Below are positions 1 through 8,122 of a stretch of 30,802 bases of DNA, piece by piece; position 1 is the first letter of the stretch, and every line of letters starts with the position of its first letter. The notes under the pieces were generated by a model, which did not search any database, was not told the origin of the DNA, and saw nothing but the letters and a program-made list of their open reading frames with translations. The stretch is taken from positions 1 through 30,802 of the forward strand of contig CAZUCE010000044.1 of assembly GCA_964619265.1 (NCBI GenBank), in the 5' to 3' direction. The translations under genes and the position numbers were made by a program. The DNA comes from CAZUCE01 sp964619265 (GTDB lineage Bacteria > Planctomycetota > UBA1135 > GCA-002686595).

Positions 1-30
1 CTCCCGCTTCGCCCCCCCCACTCCGGGTCC

Positions 31-759
31 ATGCCTCCCGATCGTCCCCCCCGGAGCCTCGTCGTGCTCCCGACCTACAACGAGGCCGAAAACGTCGAGC
101 CGATGATCCGCGAGGTGTTGGCCGCCGCGGAGGATTTGGCCGTGCTGGTCGTCGACGACGGCAGCCCGGACGGCACCGCCGATCTGGTCCGCCGGGCCCG
201 CGCCGAACCCGATCTCACGCCCCGCGTCCACCTGATCGAACGCGAAGGCAAGCTCGGACTCGGCACCGCCTACCTGGCCGGGTTTCGTTACGGGCTCGAG
301 CAGGGCTTCGAGCGCGTTCTGACCATGGACTGCGACTTCAGTCACAAGCCCGCCTACCTGCCCGACCTTCTGGCCGGCATGGCGAACCACGACATGATGA
401 TCGGCTCGCGCTACGTTCCGGGCGGCGGCATCCGCAACTGGCCCTGGCACCGCAAGTTCCTCTCGGGATTCGCGAACGTCTACACCCGGGCCCTGCTTCG
501 TCTGCCGGTGCGTGACTGCACGAGCGGCTTTCGCTGCTACAGCCGCGAGGTCCTCGAAAAGGTCGATCCCTTCGCCGTCCGCTCGTCCGGGTACTCCTTC
601 CTCGAAGAGATGGTTTGGCGCGTGCAGCGCAAGGGCTTCCGCATCGGCGAGGTTCCGATCCTGTTCGAGGATCGCGAGCGCGGCCAGTCGAAGATCGATG
701 GCAGCGAGATCTATCGCGCGGCCTGGCACGTGCTCACCACGGCGTTCCGCAAGCCATAG
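31..759 (+). CDS. Polyprenol-phosphate mannose synthase-like GT2 glycosyltransferase
   Basis: The 242-residue protein is a GT-A fold family 2 glycosyltransferase. These enzymes move a sugar, usually mannose from GDP-mannose, onto a polyprenyl phosphate at the inner face of the membrane. Visible marks are the N-terminal VVLPTYNEAENV, the nucleotide-binding VVDDGSPDGT near residue 45, the metal-binding DCDFSHKP near residue 105, and GSRYVPGGG followed by the SGFRCYSREVL and SGYSFLEEM segments that are typical of the dolichyl-phosphate mannose synthase branch. Length fits the soluble catalytic domain alone. No C-terminal membrane segments are present, unlike many bacterial GtrB-type relatives. 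The ATG start sits just before the conserved N-terminus. The gene ends 11 bp from the convergent AOR gene. Fold assignment is firm; the exact donor sugar is inferred. Confidence 0.9.
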   Translation: MPPDRPPRSLVVLPTYNEAENVEPMIREVLAAAEDLAVLVVDDGSPDGTADLVRRARAEPDLTPRVHLIEREGKLGLGTAYLAGFRYGLEQGFERVLTMDCDFSHKPAYLPDLLAGMANHDMMIGSRYVPGGGIRNWPWHRKFLSGFANVYTRALLRLPVRDCTSGFRCYSREVLEKVDPFAVRSSGYSFLEEMVWRVQRKGFRIGEVPILFEDRERGQSKIDGSEIYRAAWHVLTTAFRKP

Positions 760-770
760 ATCCCCCAGGT

Positions 771-2834
771 TCAGCCGCCGCTGATCACCGACACCAGCTC
801 AAGCCGATCGCCGGCCTGCACCAGATCGCAGGCTTCGAGCCGCCGGGCCTCCCGCCAAACTCCGGGAACCGGCCTGCCGCAACGCAGCAGACGCGAGCGC
901 ATCGCGGGAGCTCGTTCGGCCAACGACTCCAAAACGTCGCCCAGGGAACGGGGCAAGTCGGTTCGAAACTCGAGTTCACCGCCGAGCTCGAGCGCGAGCT
1001 GATCGCCCAGCTCGCCGGCCGCCGAAAACCGTACGGGACCGCGGTAGAGCCCAGGGAGAACGCGCTCGGGCCGGTTCGCCTCGCCCGTGAAATTCGCGGG
1101 CAGCGCCGCCCGCCCGTGGGGACCTGGGCCGGAGAGCTCCACAAGCGCTCCCCGTTCGTCGAGCCCGCGCGCCGCCCGATAGTCCGGCCACAGCTCGGGC
1201 GCAGCCAGCTCAGCCCGTTGCCCTTCGGGCAAGGCGCGCGGCCCGCACCAACGCTCGTCGAGGGCGCGCCGAGCCCGGACGATCTGCTCACCCAGCGCGA
1301 GCCAGCGATCGCCCGCAGCTGCGCCACTCGGATTCTCAAGGCCTGCGGCATCCAGCCAAATCTCCGCCAGCTCGTTGAGGCTCACCAGGCCATCTCCCAG
1401 CAATGCCGCCGAGCTGAAGGCGCAAAAGCCCACCGCGTCGAGCGCCGCCGCGTGGTTTTCAAACCACCACACAGCCATGCCTGGCGTCCACGGGGCGAAC
1501 CGCGCCACGGAACGCTCATCCAGAACACCATCGAAAGCGAACGCGCGCATCGGGTCGGAACCGCCACAGGCCACGGCGCGCGCCAGCGCCCGAGTGGGGT
1601 CCGCCTCGGGAACGGCCGACTCGCGACCGACCAACGCCTCCCCCGCAGGAACGCCCAAGGCCTCGGCGACGGCGGCCGCACCATCGAGCCACGGTCGCAG
1701 GCCTGCATCGCCTGCGACAGCGCGATCCAATCGCTCGCGCAGCTGCGCGGGGCTCGTCCTTCGCCCCAGCGCCTGTTCTTCGAGCTGCAAGGCGACGCCG
1801 ACCTCCTTCGCATCCAGACCGAAGGCGTCGCAGACTTCGAGCTCCGCCAGGCGCTCGGTGCGCGAGAGTCCGCCGGCACTCAAAGCACGCAAAGATCCGA
1901 AGCGTGCCGACTGCCAAACGCCGGAAGGTAGCTGGAGTCGCACGCCGCACGGCGTCGGGCAACCGTCGCAACCGTGCCGCCGGCGACGGTCTTCCTCGCT
2001 CGCGGGCGCGGTGCGATCTCCTGCTTCGAGAGCCCGGGCCTCAAACAGCTCGAGACTCCCGCCGCGCGCCCGCTCGAGCAGCCGTTCGGATCGAAGCAAC
2101 AACGCGTTCAGCCGCTCGGCAGCGGTGCGTGTTCCGGATCGCCCCACCTGCTTGGCCGCGACCTGCGGCCGAGCCGGAGGCGCCACGATGCAAACCGCCA
2201 GGTAGCCGGCTCCCACCAGCAAGGCGGCCAGTCCTCCGCGCCCGACCCGGCTGGGCGGAGCCACCGATGAGGTCGCGGTCAGGACGGTGGCGAGCCCGCC
2301 TGCCAAGGCCGCTCGCCCCGCAATCAAGGCCGCGCAAGCACCGAAGCGGTCGGTCAGCGCGGCCTGGAGCTCCGCTGGAGACAACTCGTCCGCCCGAGGC
2401 ACCAAGCCCTCCGAGACTCGGCCATCGGCCTCGACCCGGAGCACCCGTTCGCGCCTGGCGGAATCGGGCTCGGAACGTGGCCGTAGGACGAGGCCGTCCA
2501 GTCCGCTGGCGAGCCGGAAGCCGAACTCCCCGCCGACCTGCCCTTCCCCGTAACGGCCGGTCAGGGGAGCCCGTCCGGCTACGGTCGCTCGGGCGGCGGT
2601 TGGCAGGCCCTGGAGAACTCCCGCTCCAACCCCAAGGAAAAGAGAGCCCTCAGGCTGACCCGCAAGGACCTGGACCGCGAGTCCGGAGCCCCCTAGCCGA
2701 GCCGAGCTAGAAAGCCCAGCCGTCGGCTCCCACGGGCGCCCCAAGCCGTCCTCAACAACGACCACCCGCGGTTCCGCGCTCTCCTGCGGAACCGAGGGGC
2801 CATCTCCCGCCCCGCTGACTTGGCTCTGACTCAC
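771..2834 (-). CDS. Divergent aldehyde:ferredoxin oxidoreductase fused to a MoaD/ThiS-like domain
   Basis: This 687-residue protein reads as a tungsten/molybdenum-bispterin aldehyde oxidoreductase. An N-terminal AOR domain is marked by RAPLTG (residues 88-93), VGGEFG (100-105) and LDGLVL (112-117). GRGGLAALL (198-206) matches the conserved GRGGLGAVM loop. Iron-sulfur ligands are seen as C289-x2-C292-x3-C296 and C471. The two pterin-contact motifs of the family are present as DAFGLD (336-341) and DAVGFC (466-471). The last ~90 residues look like a MoaD/ThiS beta-grasp domain and end exactly in Gly-Gly, the thiocarboxylated end of sulfur carriers. Family members oxidise aldehydes to acids with ferredoxin as acceptor; the substrate here is unknown. 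The only in-frame upstream start is GTG, which lies inside a perfect AAAGGAGGTG ribosome-binding sequence, so the true start is uncertain; a GTG near 2767 is another option. It is monocistronic and divergent from the M50 protease. Confidence 0.85.
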   Translation of the reverse strand: MSQSQVSGAGDGPSVPQESAEPRVVVVEDGLGRPWEPTAGLSSSARLGGSGLAVQVLAGQPEGSLFLGVGAGVLQGLPTAARATVAGRAPLTGRYGEGQVGGEFGFRLASGLDGLVLRPRSEPDSARRERVLRVEADGRVSEGLVPRADELSPAELQAALTDRFGACAALIAGRAALAGGLATVLTATSSVAPPSRVGRGGLAALLVGAGYLAVCIVAPPARPQVAAKQVGRSGTRTAAERLNALLLRSERLLERARGGSLELFEARALEAGDRTAPASEEDRRRRHGCDGCPTPCGVRLQLPSGVWQSARFGSLRALSAGGLSRTERLAELEVCDAFGLDAKEVGVALQLEEQALGRRTSPAQLRERLDRAVAGDAGLRPWLDGAAAVAEALGVPAGEALVGRESAVPEADPTRALARAVACGGSDPMRAFAFDGVLDERSVARFAPWTPGMAVWWFENHAAALDAVGFCAFSSAALLGDGLVSLNELAEIWLDAAGLENPSGAAAGDRWLALGEQIVRARRALDERWCGPRALPEGQRAELAAPELWPDYRAARGLDERGALVELSGPGPHGRAALPANFTGEANRPERVLPGLYRGPVRFSAAGELGDQLALELGGELEFRTDLPRSLGDVLESLAERAPAMRSRLLRCGRPVPGVWREARRLEACDLVQAGDRLELVSVISGG

Positions 2835-2944
2835 CTCCTTTATGTAGCACTTGCCCTATCCATGCGGGGCCCGGAGCTCCAATCCCACCCGACAAGCCGC
2901 CTCTACCGCTTGTCGCGCGGCGCCGCACGGCCTACGGTCCCCGC
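2835..2944. promoter_or_regulatory. Divergent intergenic region between the AOR and M50 protease genes
   Basis: These 110 bp must carry the promoters for both divergent genes. An inverted repeat with 7-bp arms, GACAAGC at 2891-2897 and GCTTGTC at 2908-2914, is separated by 10 bp and could be an operator or a short hairpin in the leader of the protease gene. On the minus strand AAAGGAGGT (2833-2841) is a perfect complement of the 16S rRNA 3' end. No convincing -35/-10 pair is visible on either strand. Confidence 0.4.
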
Positions 2945-3877
2945 GTGTTCGGATCCCTTGAGCTCGGCTCCCTGTTCGGCATCCGCATTCGCGCGAGCTG
3001 GACGTTCGTAGTCCTTTTGATCCTGCTGCTCCTGACCGGCGGCGGGGCCACCTCGATCAGTTGGATCGGGATGCTCCTGCTTTCGGTTCTGCTCCACGAG
3101 CTGGGGCATGCCCTGGTCGCCCAGTCGTTCGGCATTCGGGTGATCGACATCACCTTTTGGCCCCTGGGCGGGATGGCTCGCATGAGCGAAATCCCCGAGC
3201 AACCAAAAGTGGAAGCCTGGATCGCCAGCGCCGGCCCGCTGGTCAACTTCGCGCTCGCGCTCTTCACGCTCCCGCTCGTGTGGATGTTCGAGCGCGGCGG
3301 GCTGCCTGGATCGGCCTCGATCTTCATAGCGATCAACCTGGCACTCGGTGTCTTCAATTTGATTCCAGCCTTTCCCATGGATGGCGGCCGCCTGCTGCGC
3401 GCGGGCCTGGCCCTTCGGCTGGACTGGGTCGCGGCAACCGAATCGGCTGTGCGAACCGGGCGCTACGTCGCGCTCGCCATGGTCGTGTTCGGCATCCTGG
3501 TGATGTGGCCGTCCGGCCTCATCCTGATGCCGCTGATCGGCCTGTTCGTTTTCTTCGCCGGCGCGTCGGAACTGGTGCAGGTGCGTCTCCGCCACGGGTT
3601 GCCACCGATCGGCGGAGCCGCGGCGTTCCCCGGCGGATTCCCCGGCGCCCGCGATCCGGGGGGCCCCGATGCGAACCAGGCCCGGACCGCACAGACCGGC
3701 CAGGCCCCTCCCGCCGCGCCCCGCGCCGAAGTGGAGATCGACCCGGGCCCCGGCGAAGCCCGTCGTCCGAAGGACTGGGATCTGGAACTCGACGGCAAGC
3801 CGGGCTACAGCAGCGAAGACGTACGCAAGCTGGAGCAATTCCGGGGTCGCATGCGTCGCGACTCAGACCAACTTTGA
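2945..3877 (+). CDS. M50 family site-2-type intramembrane metalloprotease
   Basis: The 310-residue membrane protein carries both zinc motifs of the S2P/SpoIVFB family. HELGH lies at residues 51-55 inside a hydrophobic segment, and NLIPAFPMDGGR lies at about 138-149 (NxxPxxPxDGG). About five hydrophobic segments lie between residues 18 and 200. The last ~100 residues are Pro/Gly/Ala-rich and then charged, probably a cytoplasmic tail; no CBS or PDZ domain is recognisable. Such enzymes cut membrane-bound regulators or clear membrane fragments; the substrate here cannot be told. The GTG start directly precedes a typical N-terminus (GSLFGIRIRASWTF). The gene is 19 bp upstream of the aldehyde dehydrogenase gene and is probably co-transcribed with it. 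Confidence 0.9.
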   Translation: MFGSLELGSLFGIRIRASWTFVVLLILLLLTGGGATSISWIGMLLLSVLLHELGHALVAQSFGIRVIDITFWPLGGMARMSEIPEQPKVEAWIASAGPLVNFALALFTLPLVWMFERGGLPGSASIFIAINLALGVFNLIPAFPMDGGRLLRAGLALRLDWVAATESAVRTGRYVALAMVVFGILVMWPSGLILMPLIGLFVFFAGASELVQVRLRHGLPPIGGAAAFPGGFPGARDPGGPDANQARTAQTGQAPPAAPRAEVEIDPGPGEARRPKDWDLELDGKPGYSSEDVRKLEQFRGRMRRDSDQL

Positions 3878-3896
3878 CCCGCACCATCCTGTCCCA

Positions 3897-5324
3897 ATGA
3901 GCACGGCCCCCTCGACGCCCTTGTGGATCGGCGGCCGGCCGGAACAGCCCAACTCGGACCTCGAAGTTCGCGACAAGTTCAGCGGCGAGCTGCTGGCTCG
4001 CGTCGCCCGGGCGGAGGACGCGCTGATCGAACGCGCGTTCACCGAAGCCGCAGCCGCCCGCGAGGCCTGCGCCCAGCAAAGCACCCAGAGCCGAAGGCAC
4101 CAGCTCGAGCAGCTCGCCGATCGTCTGGCCGCGCAGCGCGAGGCGCTTGCCGAACGCCTGTGCATGGAAGGCGGCAAGCCGATCACGGCCGCCCGTGGTG
4201 AAGCCGATCGCGCCGTCGCTACGGTGCGCAACGCGGCGGCGCACGTGGTCGAGATCGGAGCCACCTTTTGCGAGCTGGATCCCAGCGAGGTCGGCGGGCG
4301 CCGAGCTCGCTTGGCGCGCTTCCCGGCCGGAGTGTGCAGCTTCGTCACGCCGTTCAACTTCCCGCTCAACCTGGTTGCGCACAAGGTCGCCCCGGCCATC
4401 GCGGCCGGCTGCCCGTTCGTCCTCAAGCCGGCCAGCTCGACTCCGCTCTCCGCGCTCGCCCTGGGTCGCGAACTCGCCGAACTCGAGCTTCCCCCGGGCA
4501 GTTTTTCGATCCTGCCCGCGACCCGCGAAGGCGCCGGACGTTTCTCGACCGACGAGCGCATCGCGCACTTCTCGTTTACCGGCTCCGACGAGGTCGGCTT
4601 TCGCCTCAAAGCCCAAGCCCGCAAGCCCTCGGTCGTGCTCGAATTGGGCGGCAACGCCGCGGTGATCGTCGCCGAGGATTGGCCCCTTGACCATGCGCTC
4701 GATCGCATCGTCGCGGGAGCGTTCACCGGATCGGGGCAAAGCTGCATCTCGGTGCAGCGCTGCTTCGTGCATCGCTCGCGCCTCGACGAATTCCGCGAGC
4801 AGCTCTTGAACCGCGTTCGGGCGCTGCCCGTCGGCGATCCGCGCCGCGAGGACACCGTGGTCGGCCCGCTGATCTCCGAGAACGAGGCGAAGCGGGTCGA
4901 GGCCTGGATCCAAGAAGCCCGCGAGGCGGGCGGCCGGCTCCTGTGCGGCGGCGAGCGCGAAGGATCGATCGTCACCCCAGCCGTCCTCGAAGAAGTTCCG
5001 GAGAGCTGCCGCGCCGTGCGCGACGAACTGTTCGGGCCGGCGTTGATGCTGTTCGCCTACGACGACTTCGAGGATGCCCTTGGCCGAGTCAACGCCGGTC
5101 GCTTTGGGCTGCAAGCGGGGTTGCTCACCGAGGACGCGGGGAAGATCGAGCATGCGTTTCGCACGCTGGAAGTCGGCGGGTTGATCGTGGGCGACGCGCC
5201 TTCCTGGCGCGCCGATCCCATGCCCTATGGAGGCGTGAAGGACTCGGGCCTCGGTCGCGAGGGCCCGCGCTACGCCGTGGAGCACATGACCGAACTACGG
5301 TTGCTCGTAACAGCTACGCGCTGA
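3897..5324 (+). CDS. NAD(P)-dependent aldehyde dehydrogenase
   Basis: This 475-residue ALDH-superfamily enzyme oxidises an aldehyde to the acid, or to an acyl intermediate. Catalytic residues are visible as C283 in GSGQSC, the general-base E249 in LELGG, and N154 in TPFNFPLN. The cofactor region includes KPAS (177-180) and FTGS (227-230). FNFPLNLVAHKVAPAIAAG resembles the lactaldehyde/non-phosphorylating glyceraldehyde-3-phosphate dehydrogenase branch, but substrate cannot be fixed. The ATG at 3897 was chosen because protein similarity starts there; the frame is open further upstream but that part overlaps the M50 gene and looks non-coding. No ribosome-binding site is obvious. It follows the protease gene closely and converges with the SGNH gene 7 bp away. 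A second aldehyde-oxidising enzyme, the AOR, is encoded nearby. Confidence 0.93.
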   Translation: MSTAPSTPLWIGGRPEQPNSDLEVRDKFSGELLARVARAEDALIERAFTEAAAAREACAQQSTQSRRHQLEQLADRLAAQREALAERLCMEGGKPITAARGEADRAVATVRNAAAHVVEIGATFCELDPSEVGGRRARLARFPAGVCSFVTPFNFPLNLVAHKVAPAIAAGCPFVLKPASSTPLSALALGRELAELELPPGSFSILPATREGAGRFSTDERIAHFSFTGSDEVGFRLKAQARKPSVVLELGGNAAVIVAEDWPLDHALDRIVAGAFTGSGQSCISVQRCFVHRSRLDEFREQLLNRVRALPVGDPRREDTVVGPLISENEAKRVEAWIQEAREAGGRLLCGGEREGSIVTPAVLEEVPESCRAVRDELFGPALMLFAYDDFEDALGRVNAGRFGLQAGLLTEDAGKIEHAFRTLEVGGLIVGDAPSWRADPMPYGGVKDSGLGREGPRYAVEHMTELRLLVTATR

Positions 5325-5331
5325 TCCGGCA

Positions 5332-6423
5332 TCACTGGGGTCCAGCCCACGACTCCAGACCCCGCAGCACACGCGCCGCCTGAGCCTGGAGCCCCAGGTC
5401 GCGCAAGTGCACCGAATCCGCGAAGTGCGCCGCATCTCCGGGAATCGAGAACCGTTCATCCACCAGCAGCGCGCCGGTCGCCTCCGCCACTCGCTCGATC
5501 GCGCGGTTGTATTCGACGTACCCGGCCAACGTGTCCTCGGGGCTGAGGTACGGCATGAACGTGAAGGACTGCTGGAGGTTCGCGAGCTGCTCTTCGGGCG
5601 ACTGCTCGGCCCGAAACTTCGTCGCGAAGGTCACCAGCACCACTTCAGCGCCGGTCGCCTGGACTTCCTCGACCAACCCCCGCAACCGCTCCTCAAATCC
5701 AGGTGACGTCGCGGCCGGATCGAAGTCGAGCTTGGCCGACTCGCTGAGACCGGCCTCTTGGCTGGCCCCATAGCGAAGGTTCTTGACGATCAGGCGCCAT
5801 AGCACCGAGTTCTTTTCAAGGAACCCGGGAGCGCGGGGCGCAGAAACCAAGCCCGCCGCTTGAGCCAGGCCATGCGAGTCTTCGGCCAAGTCGTTCGTCG
5901 CATGATAAATAAACACAAGGTCCGGCTCGAGGGGCCGAACGCGGTGCTCGAAACCGATGCGCGACTGCTTGACCCGATAGCCGGTTACCCCACCGCACAC
6001 ATAATCGAATTCGGTCTCCGGAAAGCGCTCCGCAAGCCCCTGTGTCACCAGGTAGCTCCACATGGACTCGTTCGACGAAGCAAAACTATTGAAGGTCGTC
6101 GAGCCGCCCAGAAAAGCCAGTCGAAAACGCCCCTCTGGCTTGGGTTGCTCGAGCTCGGCGCTGCGGAATCCAAAATGGTCGGTGTTGACCTGACTCTCGT
6201 TTGCAAAGAAGACATCGAGGCTTGGCTTGCCAACGCGAATCCCGATCTGCTCGTCAAACTCAAACAGCTCTCCGATCTCCAGAAGCTCGCCGTATTTTAG
6301 GTGTGCGCGCACCCGCACGCCGATTTCAGCCAATGCAAAAACTCCGCCGACCACAATCAAAAGGAAGAGCAAGCTGCGTGCCGGGCTGCGGCGCGGTCGA
6401 CCGGCGGGTTCAAGAGGAGCCAT
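5332..6423 (-). CDS. Membrane-anchored SGNH/GDSL-type hydrolase
   Basis: This 363-residue protein has one N-terminal hydrophobic segment (about residues 17-33) after a basic start, so it is probably anchored in the membrane with its catalytic part outside. SGNH blocks are visible: GGST with the nucleophile S108, the GGVTGY block near 144-149, HATND with N177, and DSVH with D336 and H339. The family hydrolyses ester or acetyl groups on lipids or carbohydrates. It resembles the GDSL-like proteins common near exopolysaccharide genes, but no such cluster is present here and the substrate is unknown. The ATG start precedes the basic/hydrophobic signal anchor. Its 5' side faces the tandem-repeat region upstream of the next gene. 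Confidence 0.85.
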   Translation of the reverse strand: MAPLEPAGRPRRSPARSLLFLLIVVGGVFALAEIGVRVRAHLKYGELLEIGELFEFDEQIGIRVGKPSLDVFFANESQVNTDHFGFRSAELEQPKPEGRFRLAFLGGSTTFNSFASSNESMWSYLVTQGLAERFPETEFDYVCGGVTGYRVKQSRIGFEHRVRPLEPDLVFIYHATNDLAEDSHGLAQAAGLVSAPRAPGFLEKNSVLWRLIVKNLRYGASQEAGLSESAKLDFDPAATSPGFEERLRGLVEEVQATGAEVVLVTFATKFRAEQSPEEQLANLQQSFTFMPYLSPEDTLAGYVEYNRAIERVAEATGALLVDERFSIPGDAAHFADSVHLRDLGLQAQAARVLRGLESWAGPQ

Positions 6424-6501
6424 TCCCCAACTCTACCGGAAGCTCCTTCCGCTCTTGTGCGCTCGCCGTGCCCGCGCGCGAGAGTTTTCCTGCGAATAGC
6501 C

Positions 6502-6578
6502 GATTGGTCGGTGGCCTAGTGGTCGGTGCTCTAGTGGTCCGGGGCCCTAGTGGTCCGGGGCCCTAGTGGTCCGGGGCC
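6502..6578 (+). repeat. 16-bp tandem repeat at the start of the alpha/beta hydrolase gene
   Basis: Three perfect head-to-tail copies of CTAGTGGTCCGGGGCC occupy 6531-6546, 6547-6562 and 6563-6578. They are preceded by two degenerate copies, at 6516-6530 and about 6502-6515. Each perfect copy supplies a GTG, and because 16 is not a multiple of 3 successive copies offer starts in different frames. Only the last GTG (6566) is in frame with the downstream hydrolase. The array therefore forms the 5' boundary and first codons of that gene. Confidence 0.9.
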
Positions 6579-8095
6579 TAGGCTTCGCCGCTCTCAGCCT
6601 GCTCGAAGGTTGCTTCACACCGCCCGTGCTCGGAGGCGAACGACACGAGGACCCGGACCGGGTCATCGCGCAGCGGCTGGCCCTCGAGGAGGGCTCGCCC
6701 CTCGTTCCGGTCGCCCTGGCAGGCGACGAGGCTCCCCCCGACGGGTTCTTCTTCGACGTCCCGGGCGCGCCCGTGATCGTCCATTTCTTGGCCAGCGGCG
6801 TGAACTTGTCCGACCGGGACCTTGGCTTCCCGCGGTTCGCGAAGGAGCTGGCCGCCCTGGGCTTTGCCTCGCTGGCCTTCGACTACCCCGGTATCGGCCT
6901 CTCGCGAACGCCCAAACAACCGAACGAGCTGGCCGCTTTCGGACGGAACGTGATCGCCCGAGCCCGGGACCTCGCGCCGGGCCGCCCGTTGATCGTTCGC
7001 GGAACTTCGCTTGGTTCGATGGTTGCCGCCTCGGCCTTGGCCACTGGAGAAGACATCGCAGCGGCTGTGTGGGTCGCACCGGTGCGGCCGGACACAATCA
7101 ACTTGCGCTTCGCGCGCTGCGCGGTCCTGTGGCTGCCAGGCACGCTGCTCGCGCCGTTCTTCCGCGACCCGCCCCTCTCCAGCGCCTGGGATTACGCCGG
7201 CGATCAACCGAGCTTCGTCATCGCAAGCGAAGGAGACCCGCTGCTCGCCAAGCATCATCTCACCGAACTGCTTGAGCTCGCGAAGCGCGGTGGCGGCGGC
7301 TTTCGCCTGCTCACCCCAAAAACCCACCTCATCCCCTCGCACTACTCAGGCTGCCTCGCCGAGGGCGAAGCCACCTTCCTCGCGCAGCACGGAGGCCTCG
7401 AAGAAGGTCAATTGCGCAGCTCGGTCTTCGAGCGGATGCGCCAGGATTTCCAGGTGGACGATGCAGCCCTGGAAGAATTCGATCGGGTGCTCGGGAGCTC
7501 CGCCCTGGAGACCGGTGTGAGCCTGCTGCTCCTGCATGCACACCGCACGTCGCCTGATCCGCTGAACTTGCTTCCTCGCCACCCAAGCGGAACGCCCTTG
7601 TCCCCAGATCTGTGGCTTCCCTACCTGCGCGAGATACGGGAGTACGAGGCCCTCAAGCGGGGCGGCTTCCCGGGCTGGAGATTCCCGGAAGTGATTGGTC
7701 ACCTGCTCTTTCAACGCAGGACGCAGAAAGGCACGCCTGGAGGTGCGAGTTCCCCTTTCTCCAAGCTCACCTACAGCCTGCGGGGCTGGCCATTTTCCGA
7801 GGAGTTGGAGCTCCACTTCGACGAGTCGTTCCTCCGCTCCCGCAACTTCCTGCCGCTCCAGGTCTATTGGAGCGACTCCCCCCACCGCTGGATTTTGGAC
7901 GAACCGGATGGCCCATGGCTAGCGGTGACGCGATCGGACCAGTCCGTGCTCTGGCTCCATCCCGATCCGGATGTGGAATCGCGGCAAGTGGAGCCGGCAG
8001 ACGCAGACTCGTTCGGCCAGCCGGGAGGCGCAGACTCCTTCAGTCAGCCGGGAGGCGCAGACTCCTTCAGCCAGCTGAGAGCGCGGACTCCGTAG
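6566..8095 (+). CDS. Alpha/beta hydrolase, possible lipoprotein
   Basis: The 509-residue protein has an alpha/beta-hydrolase core. FDYPGIGLS (about 105-113) is followed by the nucleophile elbow GTSLG with S148, and a central DGDPLL-like strand (EGDPLL, about residue 225) leads toward the acid/base part, with a candidate His in KTHLIPSH. After the core is a long tail (~250 residues) with no family I recognise. The start is the GTG in the last 16-bp repeat; an in-frame stop lies at 6548. The first 16 residues end in LLEGC, which could be a lipoprotein signal, although Glu at -2 is unusual and the n-region is short. The extreme C-terminus is built from 27-bp repeats (ADSFxQPGG) and overlaps the converging PhyH gene by 29 bp. 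The esterase or peptidase substrate is unknown. Confidence 0.75.
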   Translation: MVRGLGFAALSLLEGCFTPPVLGGERHEDPDRVIAQRLALEEGSPLVPVALAGDEAPPDGFFFDVPGAPVIVHFLASGVNLSDRDLGFPRFAKELAALGFASLAFDYPGIGLSRTPKQPNELAAFGRNVIARARDLAPGRPLIVRGTSLGSMVAASALATGEDIAAAVWVAPVRPDTINLRFARCAVLWLPGTLLAPFFRDPPLSSAWDYAGDQPSFVIASEGDPLLAKHHLTELLELAKRGGGGFRLLTPKTHLIPSHYSGCLAEGEATFLAQHGGLEEGQLRSSVFERMRQDFQVDDAALEEFDRVLGSSALETGVSLLLLHAHRTSPDPLNLLPRHPSGTPLSPDLWLPYLREIREYEALKRGGFPGWRFPEVIGHLLFQRRTQKGTPGGASSPFSKLTYSLRGWPFSEELELHFDESFLRSRNFLPLQVYWSDSPHRWILDEPDGPWLAVTRSDQSVLWLHPDPDVESRQVEPADADSFGQPGGADSFSQPGGADSFSQLRARTP

Positions 8096-8122
8096 CTCCC
8101 GCGGACTCGGCCCGCGGGCCAA
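8003..8122 (+). repeat. 27-bp tandem repeat at overlapping 3' ends of two genes
   Basis: Units starting at 8003, 8030 and 8057 encode ADSFGQPGG, ADSFSQPGG and ADSFSQ plus a changed end. The third unit is one base short, which shifts the hydrolase frame into a short RARTP ending. If that base were restored, the frame would continue through shorter related units (ADSVAP, ADSARG) to about 8122. The array also contains the last codons and stop of the minus-strand PhyH gene, so changes in it affect both proteins. Confidence 0.85.

Noticed and set aside
615..1931. 438-residue open frame on the plus strand
   Set aside because: It is antisense to the AOR gene, Arg/Pro/Gln-rich with no domain; the minus-strand frame has clear family motifs.
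3519..5285. 588-residue open frame on the minus strand
   Set aside because: Antisense to the M50 and aldehyde dehydrogenase genes; its sequence is a shadow of their high-GC codons.
6502..6578. CRISPR-like array
   Set aside because: Units are directly adjacent, only 16 bp, with no spacers and no cas genes.
6550..6600. Translational phase variation of the hydrolase by repeat number
   Set aside because: The in-frame GTG is in the last unit, so gain or loss of upstream units does not change its frame; an effect on promoter spacing remains possible.
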